Shown: one piece after another, positions 1 through 10,060 of the stretch | Numbering within the stretch: the stretch's first letter is position 1 | Layout of the letters: every line of letters starts with the position of its first letter | DNA from: Anisus vortex | Lineage: Eukaryota > Mollusca > Gastropoda > Planorbidae | Assembly: GCA_949126835.1 (NCBI GenBank) | Contig: OX421507.1 | Location: 33,932,082 to 33,996,081 of the forward strand | Direction of reading: 5' to 3' | DNA: 64,000 bases | The notes under the pieces: generated by a model | The model's input: only the letters and a program-made list of their open reading frames with translations | What the model was told of the DNA's origin: nothing | The model's database searches: none | Program-made: the position numbers and the translations under genes

Positions 1-334
1 ATGTGCCACCGTAAGGGTAGTGTTTGGAACTGGCGGAGATATAAATGATTTTAAAATACTCACTAAACTCTGGAACAGGAAATAGGGGTAACGGTGATTT
101 ATAATGGAGAGACACGCGAGGTTGATGTTGACAAAGGACCCGCTTGCGGTTGGTGAAAACTAGCAACTTTTACCACAGCTCACGTCAATACTTTCACAGT
201 ATTCAATATTTAAGTTACCGGAAATTAAAAATATTTTTTTCATGTAAAGGAACGTTTTTAAACTCTAATTTACACACGCCGGCGACTATTTGCTGTTGAG
301 CACCCCCTCCCTTGTTTAAGAACAAAATTGAAGC

Positions 335-418
335 GGCACACCACGTCGTATCGACGTGAAAACCACGATGACACGTGGAAACTACGTTTTTTTCCATGTC
401 GATACGACGTGGTGTGCC
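335..418. repeat. Palindromic foldback element, copy 1
   Basis: The two arms, starting GGCACACCACGTCGTATCGA on each strand, are complementary over about 21 bp, with a weaker continuation toward the centre (CCACG/CGTGG and A-rich stretches). The whole unit would fold into a hairpin of about 84 bp. A second copy lies at 2652-2743, so this is a dispersed foldback/MITE rather than a chance palindrome. There is no coding capacity. I could not define a target duplication. Confidence 0.7.
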
Positions 419-1381
419 CGCTGGTATAGTTTCACGCCATCTGACAGCAAGAAATGGTATGAGACAAAAAAAAAAGTTGAACAGCACTGAACTCATAGAC
501 AACAAGTGTAGTTTAAGTAGACAGCCGAGACAGCCAGTATCCAGCAAACAAAGTTCGTTTAAAAAGTAAACGCAGAAGCCATAATATGATTCATCAACCG
601 CCGACAAGACCTTGGCTTCTATCTACAAGTTAGTCTTCTGATTAAAAAAAACGAATTTTCTCATTTGTATAAATAAAACATTATTTTTCAACCTCAGAAA
701 TGAAAATAGAACAGAATAATTAGTTAATGAAAGGCAGTATGTTTGATCTGCAAGCTCACACTTGAATCAAATTTGTTAAGAAGGAACTCTTTAACTAAGA
801 ACTTCTTTGAAACCTTATTGAAAACGTAAAAATGTTGTGTCTAGTTTTCTCTTATTGACAATCTGCTTAAAAGCAACTTTATGGATGTGTACTTGCTGAA
901 GCTAGAATGTAGTTTTAAAACTCTGAATTCAAAAGACCAGGGTTAAGCAACGGTTAATAATCCTTTTCCAGGAAGGCGGGTCTGTAAATTCTAAGATAAT
1001 TTAATGAAAGATTGATAGGGCAGATTTGAAAGTTTACAGGCTTTTCAACTTTTGAGCATGTTTTTTTCTCTGTGTCTATTGGGTCGTGCTTACTCGATCT
1101 AAAACGTATTTGAATAAAGGATGGATAAAAAGGCGTGGAATAAGGATGGAAGGCTGGTAAGTCACAGGGATTAGATACAGTGAAGGAGAAATAAGCGAAC
1201 AATGCAGTTCGTGAATCACGCTTTGAAAACATTTATATTCATTCACAGTTTACAGTAATAGTTAGACCGCACAGATTAAATGGGAAATAGCATACAAGGG
1301 TCATCTTTGAATGTATACACTTATATGTCATTCTGTGTTTGTTCTGTCTGTCTGCCAATATGTCTGTCTTTATTTGTTATC
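419..1381. other. No gene seen
   Basis: AT-rich sequence with short open frames only (the longest is 92 codons on the minus strand, with no recognisable motif). No element ends, tandem repeats or RNA genes were recognised. Confidence 0.5.
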
Positions 1382-1550
1382 GATCTACAAGCTAAATTTC
1401 CCGGCTTTGCCCGGGGGAGGGGAAAAGCCTGTATAAGCTACAGATAAACATTGTATAAATTACAATGAACAGAAAGCTATAAATCTAATAATTTTAAAAA
1501 TATATTTTACTCAAGACTTAGAGGAAAACAATTTATCTTTTTTTTTAGCA
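1382..1550. repeat. GC hairpin in AT-rich sequence, likely repeat edge
   Basis: At 1399-1416 a CCCGGCTTTGCCCGGG segment forms a short GC stem-loop, followed by a G/A-rich run, in otherwise AT-rich DNA. Such a motif is often the edge of a dispersed element, but I see no second copy in the window, so its nature is open. The rest to 1550 is AT-rich with nothing recognised. Confidence 0.3.
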
Positions 1551-1555
1551 TAGAC

Positions 1556-1624
1556 TAACTGGAGAATCGAACCCAGGTCGCCCGCATGGCAGTCCTATAC
1601 GTTAACCACTTAGCTAGTGAAGAC
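1556..1624 (-). pseudogene. tRNA-like sequence (pseudo-tRNA or SINE head)
   Basis: Read on the minus strand it has an A-box-like TAGCTAAGTGGTTAACG, an anticodon-arm-like segment containing TGCCA (Gly-GCC-like), and a B box GGTTCGATTCT, in the right order for a tRNA. The ends do not pair into an acceptor stem and the 3' side runs into an A-rich stretch. A tRNA-derived SINE head or a decayed tRNA-Gly is more likely than a working gene. Confidence 0.5.
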
Positions 1625-1629
1625 ACATG

Positions 1630-2650
1630 TAAGAATTGAAATCGCAAAAGTATAATATGAGACAATAATGTCACGTGTTTTTTAATTAACTAATATGATT
1701 GGTTGAACACAGACAGTCTACTTTATATATATATAGAGAGAGACTTATTAAAATGCGAATCAATCGACATATTTATCAAATTATCTAACTATTACAGCTA
1801 TATTAATAGACTTTAGCATTGTATCAACACACAATTTGATTGGCTTTTTTAAGTCTAAAGCTCTCAGGGGGTAAAACGGACTTGATCTTCTAAACACCTG
1901 TCAACAAATCTAAACAAGGTTTTCACAATATCGTTTCTCTTACAGAGAGCCTTTGGAAATTGTTAATGGCAACTTTTAGTTACGTTCCATACGCACAGTA
2001 AATATATAATTCAGGAGATTTAAAGGTATACTATGGGATTGTGTGTCCAGCACAAGATGCAACGTCTTTTGCATGTTACGATTGGTGACAACAATTCGTC
2101 TAGATGGACCCAACAAGGATCTGAAGCCTAAGTAATGGCGATTCTGGGCTAAGGTGCTCGACCAGCCGTGAATCTATTAATTCCACTTTATTACGTCCTT
2201 GTGTTAGAGCAGTTTATTGAAACAGCTCAATGAATATTTTCAGATTAGCCTTTTTTTGCCCTCGTTGCTGATAGGCCTCAAATTTAATATAAAATTATAG
2301 AGGTTTTTTTTTTTTTTTGTAAACAGCACGTTAAAAGCGTGATTGTCACGAGCACACGAACTCGCACGTTCGCAGCTTTTATGGATTAAAGGTTACGGTA
2401 GACTCGAGATGCAACAGGGATTATGGCTTGAACTTGGAATGGAAAAAACTGGTTCTGAAGAGATATTATATGTGGAGACGCGACGGAATTGATCCATTGA
2501 AACTGTAAGGTCAGAGCATAGAAGTGTGCATCGTGGTAAAGACGCATGGTGCAGGATTGCAATATCATTGAATAAATGTCGTAAATAACACGGAACTTTG
2601 TTTTGAACGTGGAACTGTAGCAACTCACGCTACAAATACATTTACAAAGC
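1630..2650. other. No gene seen
   Basis: AT-rich DNA with a short (TA)/(GA) run near 1725-1742 and a 13-T run near 2307-2319. Minus-strand frames of 91 and 76 codons (2386-2661) overlap each other and show no family motifs. No transposon ends recognised. Confidence 0.5.
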
Positions 2651-2651
2651 T

Positions 2652-2743
2652 GGCACAACACGTCGCATTGACGGAAAAAACATGGTTTCCACGTGTTTTC
2701 GTGATTTCCACGTTTTTTTACTCGTCGACACGACGTGATGTTT
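2652..2743. repeat. Palindromic foldback element, copy 2
   Basis: It starts GGCACAACACGTCGCATTGA and continues through an A-run and TTTCCACGTG, matching the arm of the 335-418 element read inward from its right end. The opposite arm (CGTCGACACGACGTG, ending near 2743) is more diverged. A further fragment with GACGGCGGCACGACGTG lies near 2850-2870. This is a degraded copy of the same foldback family. Confidence 0.6.
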
Positions 2744-3032
2744 CACTTTTTCCCTTCAAATGTAGGCACAACTAATTTTCGGGGGATGGGATTGTGATTG
2801 TTGTGTTTCTGTGTGGGGGTGTAGAGGGGTGTTATTTATAGAACGTCTTGACGGCGGCACGACGTGTATATGTGCTAATTTTCATCTCGACGGGATGGTA
2901 ATGACTGGGTTAAATAGCTTTCCCGAAAATTTTGATGGTTGCCACAAAAAATAATTTAAAATAAAATATAAGGATTTTAAAACATTTAAAACTTTGAGAT
3001 AGGCCTAACACATAAATTAATAGTTTTATCAA

Positions 3033-3330
3033 AGACTATAATAAGATGGACCGCTTGCTCTATTTTTAAAGCTTTTATGTACTTTTTTTCCGTGCGCAAC
3101 CAATAACGCTGTCTTAAATTACTTCTACGATCCTCCTTGTTTCTTAAAATGTTTCCGCTGTGTAGAACTTTCGATTTTAATTTTAATTTTTCAGTGAGAA
3201 AATCGAAGCGATTCAATAAAACGGAAGTGCAAAGGAAACAACGAATCGGAAATTCCAAAAAGCAGTCTATGGAGTCATCATATAGCACCAATACTAAAGG
3301 CAAGCAGTCCATGTTTATTATAGTCTATGG
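3033..3330 (+). mobile_element. MITE with AGACTATAATA... ends, full copy
   Basis: The left end AGACTATAATAAGATGGACC and the right end, read inward on the other strand (AGACTATAATAAACATGGAC), are matching inverted termini that continue into the CGCTTGCT-type motif. The interior holds a TTTTAATTTTAATTTTTCAG stretch, an AATAAAACGGAA stretch and small meaningless open frames. A second full copy is at 28650-28918, and one-armed copies at 11044, 28485 and 50655. It is non-autonomous. The superfamily is not assigned, since flanking duplications are unclear. Confidence 0.75.
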
Positions 3331-3814
3331 TTTTATAAAAGGATGTGGAGAAGAAAAGAAAATAAAGTATACAAATAATGTTTCTATAATGCATAATACA
3401 CTCTTATTTATGGAACTTGGGAAACAAGATATGGCTCAGGGCTAGTCTTTGAATCGGTAAAAAGAGAAATTTGTGTCGTTTTCTTAAGCTGATTTGTCCC
3501 AAACAGAAGATCTAGATCTTTCCCTACTTCAACTCATATTATTGATTAATTAAAACCCATTTCGCAGGGACATTTCTTTGAAAGCAGTAAAGAAAATATT
3601 AAAATAATTGCATTTGACGCTTAAAAACTCATAATTTCAATATTTACCTTAGATAACATGCTTTAGACCACTATTGTGTTACTTATACGTTACGCCGGTT
3701 GAACCTTCTTTTATTTTGATTTGTACGATGTTTGTAAATTTTTAAATCATCAATTAGTTTTATGTTTCTTAGCCTAGAGTCTAGAGTAATGTCCGTGTAC
3801 TTAGTTGTATGTTA
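3331..3814. other. No gene seen
   Basis: AT-rich spacer between the MITE and a SINE-like 3' tail. Nothing recognised. Confidence 0.5.
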
Positions 3815-3880
3815 AATGCACTCTGAGCTTACATTATGTTTGTTGGCAGCGCTATACAAATATTATTATTATTATTTAAG
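3815..3880 (+). mobile_element. SINE2 3' tail fragment
   Basis: The motif GGCAGCGCTATACAAAT followed by (ATT)n matches the 3' end of the full SINE2 copy at 59527-59798 (AGCGCTATATAAATTACC). The tRNA-like head is missing. Similar tails occur near 15840 and 32340. Confidence 0.55.
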
Positions 3881-4130
3881 AAAAAGGTTTATAATATTAC
3901 CAATTATATATACATAACTAAAAAGTAGAGATCCAAAAAAACAAAATACGTTTAGATCTGTATATAGTTTTTGAATGAAAGTTTTTTAATATTGTATTTT
4001 CTCCTTGTGTTCTTATCTATAATTGGATGATTAGGAAGAACATTAGAGAACTGTCTGGAATGGAGGTAATAGGGCTCGTTTGGTCATACGCCAATTATTT
4101 GATGGCTTTCTTTGATATGACCATCAAGCT

Positions 4131-4192
4131 TGATCTCTCTCTCTCTGTTTCTCTGTCCTTTTCTATTTCTCTTTGTCTCTCTCTCCCTCCCT

Positions 4193-4236
<44 letters not shown>

Positions 4237-4328
4237 GTCTCTCTCTCTGTTTATCACTCTGTCCTTTTCTATTTCTCTTTGTCTCTCTCTCTCTCTCTCT
4301 GTATCTCTCTCTCTCTCTCTCTCTCTGT
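4131..4328. repeat. (CT)n microsatellite with imperfections
   Basis: About 200 bp of CT dinucleotides broken by GT, CCTT and TATC interruptions, with a partly duplicated segment (CTGTCCTTTTCTATTTCTCT occurs twice). Open frames through it encode only Leu/Ser runs and are not genes. Confidence 0.95.
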
Positions 4329-4329
4329 A

Positions 4330-4902
4330 TTAAATGTATACTATATATGCATTATAGATGAACATTTAGTTCCCGATTCCCTTTAAATGACAAAGTTTCC
4401 CAAACAATTTATTTCTCTTCACTGGCTTTTAACTTTAGTTTATTGAAACGCCAATGTTTTAAAATCTTTTTAAAGTAGGTACTATTGAAATAAAGACAGT
4501 GTGTCTCTTTCATACGGATAAATGATACCATTTGTAGGTCAGATGTAAATGTTATCAATTTGTATGTTTTATATCATGCATTATAAAATGAAATTCAGAT
4601 GACAGAAAATCATTTTAGATTCATGCAGTTTATATTAACGTATCATTAATTTTATGTAAGACATTAAGAAATGTCTCAGTTGTAAATCGGTGTGCATGCT
4701 ACTGAATGAATGGAAAAAACTTGAACGGTGGGAAGTCCGTTGGATTTGATTTCATTAAGTAGGATGTACGGATTCAATGTATGGGCTACGGTGGCCCTGC
4801 ACTTGCTCGACTGGCGATTCGAATATCCTGATGTGAGGTATTTTTATATAATTAAGATACATTGTACTTTAATTTTTTATTTCATTGCTAGATATTTTAG
4901 TT
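4330..4902. other. No gene seen
   Basis: AT-rich DNA. A tRNA-B-box-like GGCGATTCGAATATCC at about 4812 has no matching A box and is not called. Confidence 0.4.
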
Positions 4903-5035
4903 ATTTTATTTATAATAATCTCTAAGCGATATGTGCCGAGGTATGACGTAGTTGTGAGGTAAGAAAGTGACGTCAGAGTTTTGTGTTTTGTTGTCCGTGA
5001 ATAAATGACGTATTGTTGCCTGAGGGATAAATGCC
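4903..5035 (+). repeat. Dispersed repeat with a CRE-type TGACGTCA palindrome
   Basis: Sequence from AATCTCTAAGCGATATGT through AAGAAAGTGACGTCAGAG to TGACGTATTG is repeated in inverse orientation at about 58272-58375. The palindromic octamer TGACGTCA (4968-4975) is intact in both copies. TGACGTCA is the known CREB/ATF site; activity here is inference. It could be part of an LTR or a DNA-transposon end. Confidence 0.6.
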
Positions 5036-5330
5036 CGCCCATATGTACGTCAGGATTTATTCACTTAGACCTTCCCCTTAAACGTGTATGACCCGCAAAG
5101 TATTGGATGTTTGATTTCGGAGTGACCATCTCCTAAATTGGGCAGCCAGGAATACGATTACGAGCCTCCATCTGTTTAGTGGTACGTTGCCGCTGTTGTT
5201 AATGTGTTTCTTTTTATTGTATGCGCCAATGGCCCGGCCTTTAAACACGTTCTCTAACGAGTAAAATAAAAATGGCTTTTCAAAATTTCATTGACGATAA
5301 AACTATTATTGTTTTCTTCTACGTTTCACA

Positions 5331-5352
5331 CCCTAACCCTAACCCTAACCCC
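5331..5352 (-). repeat. Short interstitial telomere-like repeat
   Basis: Three to four CCCTAA units in a row, the complement of the TTAGGG repeat found in molluscs and vertebrates. At about 22 bp it is far too short to be a telomere. Confidence 0.8.
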
Positions 5353-5755
5353 GTTATGATTCAACTTTAACAAACTGAGAAAAAAATAAAGATGGAAGAA
5401 AGACATCACGGAAGTAAAAAAAAAAATCTAATCTTTTTCACAGCAAAGATTTACCTTATTTATTTTTTTTATCCCTGTTTCATTCTTTGAAGCCACGCTT
5501 TTTTTCTTCAACGCCCGCAACGTTAACTTTAATCAATTGAAACCATCTCTAACGTGAAAGCGACTGGAATACATGCACTTTTTAAAATTATAATCTCAAA
5601 GCACGTTTTAAAAGGAGAAGTGTTCATCCATAACGATAATATTTAGATACTTTCGTTTCATGAATTTTGTTTTTTTAATACGACCCCGTCTTGATCTATC
5701 CTTAGCGTAATAATGTAAAGCGGAAACCGGCATTTACTGAATGAGATACGAAATG
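5353..5755. other. No gene seen
   Basis: AT-rich spacer with A- and T-runs. Nothing recognised. Confidence 0.5.
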
Positions 5756-5757
5756 AA

Positions 5758-5838
5758 GGAAACTATTTGGGTTTATAGGGCTAGTAATAAAGCATTTGCC
5801 AGTTTCTATGCCCTCGATGTACCTATTGTGTAGTTAGG
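5758..5838 (-). mobile_element. SINE1 body fragment
   Basis: AGGGCTAGTAATAAAGCATTTGCCAG and TTTCTATGCCCTCGATGTAC correspond, with many changes, to the segment GGGCCGGTGAAGCAGCGTTT / TTCTATGGCCACGGCATACT of the SINE1 copy at 16077-16346, also on the minus strand. It is truncated at both ends. Confidence 0.45.
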
Positions 5839-5931
5839 TCAACGACCAGATGCGTATGCTTTCCCCAGCGAAGTTCAAATATTCGTTACAGATGTATCAG
5901 TCTCAAGGACCCCGCCCAGAGTCAAAGGAAG

Positions 5932-6436
5932 TAGAGGCCTACCGAAATCAAATTTTTGGTTTCGGCCTAAAACGAAACCATACCGAAAGTTATAAATTGA
6001 TTTTTTGCCGAAGCTTAAGGAGAAACCGAAAGTTTAACTACACCTTCGGCCGAAACCGAAATTGCCAAAGCAGCAAAGATTTTAAAAGACTGCACAGTAA
6101 TACTACACTCAATTTTTTGACATTGTTTGGGGTGATTAAATTAACCGTTTTTTAACCTGTTAACTTAAATTTTCTACTTCACACAGATTCATTCGCAACA
6201 GAATCACTAAAAAAAATGATCACTAAGCAGAGTGATAGATGCAGCACTAGCGTTGCAGCTGAAATTTTAAAGTTAAAATAAGATATTCGGCTGATGACCG
6301 AAAGTCAATATCAGTTTCGGCAGAAACCGAAATCTAACATTTGGATTCGGTCGAAACCGAAACTACACCGAAAGAGGCCATTTGCCTTCTTTCGGCGCCG
6401 AAACAGAAACTGAAACCGAATTTCGGTTGGTCTCTA
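5932..6436. mobile_element. hAT-type non-autonomous element with 8-bp duplication
   Basis: The ends TAGAGGCCTACCGAAAT and, on the other strand, TAGAGACCAACCGAAATTCG form imperfect terminal inverted repeats. Flanks are AAAGGAAG (5924-5931) and AAGGGAAG (6437-6444), an 8-bp target duplication with one mismatch, as expected for hAT insertion. Both subterminal regions are full of GAAACCGAAA / TTTCGGCCGAAA motifs in both orientations, plausibly transposase-binding repeats. The 505-bp interior has no transposase. Confidence 0.8.
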
Positions 6437-6444
6437 AAGGGAAG

Positions 6445-7270
6445 CATCATGGCGTTTTCAACTGGATTCGACCCCAAGAACTTCGGTTAACTTTTACACG
6501 TCGCTTCACAAACTCGTCCTGATACGTCATTGAATGAACGAATATATATTGTCTATGTCTTTTGAGTATTTAATTGTAAGAAAGTTACTATTTACATACA
6601 ACTGACAGTTACAAATATACGTCTTCTGTTTTCAGTCTTTCACTAATGAAATAATACACTGAAGCCAGTCGACGAATGTTCAAAGTATAATTTAATTTAA
6701 CTTGTGTATAAAAACAATATTCAACTTCACTGGTAATTAATAAGTAACTTCCTTATAGCTAAGCAAAAAATCTACAATAACCATGACTTCACTGCCTATA
6801 GATTTAGGTGCAGAAAGTGTTAGAACGGATTTTCCCGAAGATTCCAGAATGCAAACGAAAAGGCGTACTAGAAAATGGTGTAGACTAACAGACAAATATT
6901 TGTGTTATTACGTCATAATAAATAATTATCTACGCAAATACACTCTACGCCAAAATTTAAGATAAATAAATAACTCTACATAAACTAGAGAGACAATTCC
7001 AAAAACATATTAAAAATTATTATAACATGTTATACACACATAACACAACATAATAGACAAGAAATAAATGTAACCTTTTATACACTAGTATTTGGCGAAT
7101 TGTAAAGGTCCACTGAAAAGAATACAGCTCCAATAGTGAAATCACATACAGTAGAGGTATAAACATAGCCATGGACTAGAGATTCAATAACGATAACTGC
7201 CATTACAGAAAACCTTTTTCATGGGAACAACCCCTGCGATGGATACGAAGTAGAAAACAAGAAGTGAGAA
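6445..7270. other. No gene seen
   Basis: AT-rich sequence. A 60-codon plus-strand frame (6783-6965) has no recognisable domain. Confidence 0.45.
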
Positions 7271-7273
7271 AGA

Positions 7274-7840
7274 ACACTGAGTAGATGGAGAAGACCACTG
7301 AGTAGATGGAGAAGACCACTGAGTAGATGGAGAAGACCACTGAGTAGATGGAGAAGACCACTGAGTAGATGGAGAAGACCACTGAGTAGATGGAGAAGAC
7401 CACTGAGTAGATGGAGAAGACCACTGAGTAGATGGAGAAGACCACTGAGTAGATGGAGAAGACCACTGAGTAGATGGAGAAGACCACTGAGTAGATGGAG
7501 AAGACCACTGAGTAGATGGAGAAGACCACTGAGTAGATGGAGAAGACCACTGAGTAGATGGAGAAGACCACTGAGTAGATGGAGAAGACCACTGAGTAGA
7601 TGGAGAAGACCACTGAGTAGATGGAGAAGACCACTGAGTAGATGGAGAAGACCACTGAGTAGATGGAGAAGACCACTGAGTAGATGGAGAAGACCACTGA
7701 GTAGATGGAGAAGACCACTGAGTAGATGGAGAAGACCACTGAGTAGATGGAGAAGACCACTGAGTAGATGGAGAAGACCACTGAGTAGATGGAGACGACC
7801 ACTGAGTAGATGGAGAAGACCACTGAGTAGATGGAGAAGA
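7274..7840. repeat. 21-bp minisatellite, about 27 copies
   Basis: Nearly perfect tandem array of a 21-bp unit containing CACTGAGTAGATGGAGAAG. The only changes I see inside are single-base variants (e.g. GAGACGACC near 7794). Because 21 is divisible by three, the minus strand has a 250-codon frame of seven-residue units (SSPSTQW). No start context, splice or domain supports a gene. The homogeneity suggests recent expansion. Confidence 0.95.
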
Positions 7841-7844
7841 AAGA

Positions 7845-8360
7845 AGAAGGAAAGGCCATGAACAAAACCTGAAATAAATTACGTGGCCATCTATAATAGT
7901 GAAACATGATGTTCTAGTCTCAACAGAGAACGACAAAGATTAAGAAACGGTTTCGAAAAAATAAAAATAAACACACCATGATAATCTATGTCGTTATTTC
8001 AGTGTATGTTGCTCCTGGTGTGTAACATATGATTACACTTCAGGAGGATTTACTGCAATAAATTTCTGTGTGGCGGTTACAGGTAAGCATGTCATATAAC
8101 TGTGTCCAATAACACTGTTATCTACACTGACTGATAGATCAAGCATGTCTATCTAATGGTTAAAAATGTCAAGGTCTACTTTTTTAAAGAGAATTTTAGT
8201 GCTCAAGGTCAAAGACATCTTTTTTTTATTTCTCTGGCATATTCTATAAAGGGGGATTGTGTGGCCATCAGATGAAATATATGAGTTCCAACGAAGTCAT
8301 GCAGGGGGTTAAATGGAAGTAGATACGATTTAAAGGTTCTGCGTGGGCATACTATATTAT
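7845..8360. other. No gene seen
   Basis: Unremarkable AT-rich sequence between the minisatellite and a LINE tail. Confidence 0.5.
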
Positions 8361-8361
8361 T

Positions 8362-8514
8362 CTTATCTTATATGTTATAGACGCTCCTTCTATAAAGACG
8401 ATTATTGCGTCCTACGTTCATCGATGGTCCGAGCCTAGTCTTGCATCTTTATCAACGGTTTTAATAATACTGGTTTTCCTGGTTTGTTCAGGTAACCCAT
8501 TCCATGCCCGAATG
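8362..8514 (-). mobile_element. LINE 3' tail (WNGLPEQ-type C-terminus)
   Basis: On the minus strand it reads TGGAATGGGTTACCTGAACA (W-N-G-L-P-E-Q-T), the usual end of CR1/Jockey-type ORF2 proteins, then a conserved 3' UTR with GACGCAATAATCGTCTTTAT, GGAGCGTCTATAA and ATATAAGATAAG. Other copies are at 9838-9970, 38780-38891 and 61690-61833. All are short 3' pieces, as expected from 5' truncation during target-primed insertion. Confidence 0.6.
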
Positions 8515-8655
8515 TTGTTGCTATTGTATAGAGTCGTACAATAGATGGCAGACATTTGATCTCTTCAAGAGTTGTTCTCTCTTTTTACTTCAAATAATAA
8601 GTCGACTTATTATTGAAACATAACAAGAAAACCATAAAAACGAAGTTTTCATTAC

Positions 8656-9094
8656 ACTCCCTTTATTTGCAAACTAAGTTTACCATCATGTAATTAAATA
8701 ATTGATTGACTACTGCAAATGAAACGTACAGAAAAAATATCTGTGTCGCAAATCTCAAAAATATCTCCTTACTCCGTATGAATTGTTCTAAAAATAATCG
8801 TAGCGCATAATTTTTTTTTGTAGCTTTGCGCCGAAAAAGTATAAAAAGTTTCACAGGCATTTTTAACGCGAAATCAAAATATTTCTTATACTTTCCTTTT
8901 AAGAAATGAATATTGTCATAAGTGTAGTATTATTAAGTCGTTTTAACTGAAAATTTGATAGGATGTATTGTTAGGCGCCACAAATCTGCTGTCCAAATTT
9001 CAGCTCGATCGGACCACGGGAAGTGGTCGAAAAATCGAAGCCAATTTTCGCACCATTGACGATTGCAGACATTGCAACTTAAAATAAAGGGAGT
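8656..9094. mobile_element. TA-flanked MITE, CTCCCTTTATTT ends, copy A
   Basis: It starts (A)CTCCCTTTATTTGCAA and ends TTAAAATAAAGGGAGT, giving 12-bp terminal inverted repeats. In the sister copy the ends are flanked by TA, which fits Tc1/mariner-type insertion; here the left TA is changed to CA. The interior contains GACCACGGGAAGTGGTC, a small stem-loop, and no coding sequence. Copy B follows after 34 bp. Confidence 0.75.
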
Positions 9095-9128
9095 AACAAG
9101 AAAACCATAAAAACGAAGTTTTCATTAT

Positions 9129-9574
9129 ACTCCCTTTATTTGCAAACTAAGTTTACCATCATGTAATTAAACAATTGAATGACTACTGGAAATGAAACCC
9201 CAAAGAAAAATATCTGTGTTGCAAATCTCAAAAATATCTCCTTACTCAGTATGAATTGTTCTAAAAATAATCTTAGCGCATAATTTTTTTTTCTAGCTTT
9301 GCGCCGAAAAACTATAAAAAGTTACACAGGCATTTTTAACGCGAAATCAAAATATTTCTTATACTTTCCTTTTAAGAAATGAATATTGTCATAAGTGTAG
9401 TTTTATTAAGTCGTTTTAACTGAAAATTTGATAGGATGTATTGTTAGGCGCCACAAATTTGCTGTCCAAATTTCAGCTCGATCGGACCACGGGAAGTGGT
9501 CGAAAAATCGAAGCCAATTTTTGCACCACGATTGACGGACGATTGCAGACATTGCAACTTAAAATAAAGGGAGT
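9129..9574. mobile_element. TA-flanked MITE, CTCCCTTTATTT ends, copy B
   Basis: Same element as at 8656-9094, about 95% alike by eye, with both ends flanked by TA (TACTCCC ... GGGAGTA). The 34-bp spacer before it (CAAGAAAACCATAAAAACGA...) repeats the sequence just upstream of copy A. The pair therefore arose by tandem duplication of about 473 bp, not by two insertions. A small insertion (ACGATTGACGG near 9529) distinguishes copy B. Confidence 0.75.
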
Positions 9575-9837
9575 AAAAAATATCAGTGTTTACATAATTG
9601 AAATTTTAAAAAAACTATAACCGTCTAAGATGCAGAAAAACTGTGAGCTAAAACAATTCTTATTCCTTGTTCACAAAAAACAACAATTGATGCACGGATT
9701 TTTTTTCCCGAACGGCAGGGAATGGGTTATCTGTAGTAGTGAGGAAAAAAAAATATCTATACACCATCTAAAGATCTTATTAAAAGGCATGAGTCGAAAG
9801 CTACGGATATGCGTCATGCCGCAATAATCTCCGATTT

Positions 9838-9970
9838 AAATGGGTTGCCTGAACAAACCAGGAAAACCAGTAACTTAACATCATTTAAAACATTAATAAA
9901 GATGCAAGACTAGACTCGGAGCACGGACGCAATAATCTTAGAAGGGGCGTCTGTAATATATAAGATAAGA
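9838..9970 (+). mobile_element. LINE 3' tail
   Basis: TGGGTTGCCTGAACAAACCA through GATGCAAGACTAGACTCGG, GACGCAATAATC and TATATAAGATAAGA match the tails at 8362-8514 (inverse) and 61690-61833. The copy is 5'-truncated. Confidence 0.6.
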
Positions 9971-9974
9971 TATT

Positions 9975-10060
9975 ATGTGGGTCCAGAATGCCCCTGTATG
10001 CCAAGGCCAAAGAAACTGGTGCTATGGATCAATTTGTTCAGACGAGAGCCCTTTATTTTT
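9975..10060 (+). mobile_element. SINE1 body fragment
   Basis: GGGTCCAGAATGCCCCTGTA, GCCAAGGCCAAAGAAACTGG and GGATCAATTTGTTCAGACG align with the 3' body of SINE1 (TATGCCGTGGCCACAGAAAC ... GATCAATTTGGTCCGA). No head is visible. Confidence 0.45.

Noticed and set aside
1556..1624. Functional tRNA-Gly
   Set aside because: A and B boxes are present but no acceptor stem forms and the 3' side is A-rich; more likely a SINE head or pseudo-tRNA.
4805..4860. tRNA gene suggested by a GATTCGAAT B-box-like motif
   Set aside because: No A box at the right distance and no cloverleaf.
5331..5352. Telomere or chromosome end
   Set aside because: Only three to four CCCTAA units, with ordinary sequence on both sides.
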